64,000 nt of DNA from Ramlibacter terrae. GTDB lineage: Bacteria; Pseudomonadota; Gammaproteobacteria; Burkholderiales; Burkholderiaceae_C. The notes beneath the pieces were generated by a model. That model saw only the letters and a list, made by a program, of their open reading frames with translations, was not told the DNA's origin and did not search any database. Of this stretch, positions 63,266 to 64,000 are shown in pieces; position 1 is the stretch's first letter; each line of letters starts with the position of its first letter. The stretch lies in assembly GCA_013127575.1 (NCBI GenBank), contig CP053418.1, positions 3,596,001 through 3,660,000 on the forward strand, written 5' to 3'. Made by a program: the position numbers and the translations under genes.

Positions 63266-64000
63266 TCATCGCGTCCCGCGGCATGCCGGAAACTTCGAGC
63301 ATCCCCAGAACTGCGAACCGGCATTGGTCCCCTTCGTGGCCGTTCGCCTCACCATCGGGGAACCGCATTTCGGACAACCCGGAACAGCAGCGGCTGCCGG
63401 CACCCTTGCTGTGTCCACCATCGCCGGCGACGGAGGATGGCGCGCTGCGGGGAGGTCCCGAGGGCGTTTTTCGCGAGCTGCCTTCGCCTGCTGCAGCAGC
63501 CCGAACAGCTTCGGGCCATCGACCAGCCGGACGTTCCTGCCGCTTGCGAATGCGATGGCGTCATCAGTGAAGCTCCCCGAGGTGACGACGAAACCGCCAG
63601 CGGCGCCGTCAGCGGCCATCACCCCATACAGCTCGCGAACCACGTCCACGCCAACCTTGAACGCCTTCCACTGTTTGCACTGGACCGGGAAGGTTTCTTT
63701 GCCCTTGTGCAGGACCAGGTCGACACCTCCGTCTGCCTGCGGACCGCCTTGCTCCCGCACCTCGTAGCCCTGCAGCCGGAACGCCTGCCCCACCAGCGAT
63801 TCGAACTCCTGCCGGGACATGTCCTCCAGCGCCTGCGCAGTGCTGGAGGAGGTGAGCTTGGCAGCCAGTGCACTCCGCCTCCTGCTCGAGACGGCCGAAA
63901 CCGCCGCCCCAATCAGGCACAGCAACGGGACGACGTATTGGAGCCAGAAAGAGAACTGGGAAACGAGCATCGGCACGAGCGCATTGCCGATCTTGGTCGG
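63266..64000 (-). CDS. Mrr-type restriction endonuclease with Zn-ribbon (cut by window edge)
   Basis: A protein of the Mrr-like nuclease group, at least 236 residues, with the 5' end outside the window; the frame is open to 64000 (a GTG at 63976 is the first in-window start candidate). Near the N-terminus is a membrane helix (LQYVVPLLCLIGAAVSAVSS), then the nuclease core FESLVGQAFRLQGYEV, GGVDLVLHKGKETFPVQCKQ (D...QxK catalytic pattern) and ELYGVMAADGAAGGFVVTSG. The C-terminus is a topoisomerase-like zinc ribbon, CPKCGSPMVRRTATKG to CSKFPACRGTR. Membrane-anchored versions are common in Comamonadaceae. The target may be modified or foreign DNA; this is inferred. Confidence 0.85.
   Translation of the reverse strand, partial: PTKIGNALVPMLVSQFSFWLQYVVPLLCLIGAAVSAVSSRRRSALAAKLTSSSTAQALEDMSRQEFESLVGQAFRLQGYEVREQGGPQADGGVDLVLHKGKETFPVQCKQWKAFKVGVDVVRELYGVMAADGAAGGFVVTSGSFTDDAIAFASGRNVRLVDGPKLFGLLQQAKAAREKRPRDLPAARHPPSPAMVDTARVPAAAAVPGCPKCGSPMVRRTATKGTNAGSQFWGCSKFPACRGTR

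Noticed and set aside
62895-63324. Small minus-strand frames in the gap between the Mrr-type and membrane-protein genes
   Set aside because: No ribosome site, no family resemblance and overlap with each other in different frames.
1-64000. tRNA or rRNA genes
   Set aside because: No cloverleaf-like or rRNA sequence was seen on reading; a covariance search would be needed to exclude a tRNA fully.

Overview
The window is about 64 kb of high-GC DNA whose gene content points to a betaproteobacterium of the order Burkholderiales, most likely Comamonadaceae. Supporting signs are the Comamonadaceae-style SuhB, DarP/YjgA, BadH/BadI and ProQ sequences, ABC transporter operons with an embedded acyl-CoA ligase, and many solute-binding and LysR genes. 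This placement is by recognition only; there is no rRNA or tRNA in the window.

Most genes, including core ones (glnS, mutS, uppP, cysE, trmJ), are split by single-base or double-base indels. When the expected protein is rebuilt, the great majority of the breaks fall on CCNGG pentamers (CCAGG/CCTGG, sometimes CCCGG/CCGGG). This looks like systematic sequencing error at a methylated motif, not decay. I therefore annotate whole genes across the breaks and give approximate break positions.

Layout: 1-8.6 kb is housekeeping (pmbA, darP/yjgA, mog, cysE, trmJ, a SulP transporter, suhB, an MscS-type channel). 8.6-12.0 kb is a cyclohexanecarboxylate ring-cleavage cluster (aliB-badI-badH with divergent badR and a palindromic operator). 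12.1-20.1 kb is a minus-strand operon with an isovaleryl-CoA-dehydrogenase-like gene, a complete HAAT-type ABC importer and a CoA ligase. Divergent from it, 20.3-27.7 kb encodes a PaaK-like CoA ligase, both subunits of a biotin-dependent acyl-CoA carboxylase, an HMG-CoA-lyase-like enzyme and another CoA ligase. Together these two operons look like an import-activate-dehydrogenate-carboxylate-cleave route for a branched or cyclic acid, resembling leucine/isovalerate (Liu) catabolism but without the hydratase.

28.6-35.7 kb holds an overlapping kynureninase-HyuA-HyuB-TctC operon facing a LysR regulator. 35.7-45.2 kb is mixed: acetyltransferase, quinone-oxidoreductase-like enzyme, PHB-depolymerase-type lipoprotein, LysR/MFS pair, ProQ, VOC protein, TetR/hydratase pair. 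45.2-49.5 kb has mutS coupled to an Anbu proteasome-like peptidase and a hydrolase. 50.3-55.6 kb has uppP, small membrane proteins, two 2TM-domain proteins and a LytS/LytTR two-component pair. 55.6-61.5 kb has a ThDP enzyme, a Kelch protein, small secreted proteins and glnS. The last 2.5 kb has clearly lower GC in its first part, has no frameshifts, and encodes an unknown coiled-coil membrane protein and an Mrr-type endonuclease cut by the window edge.
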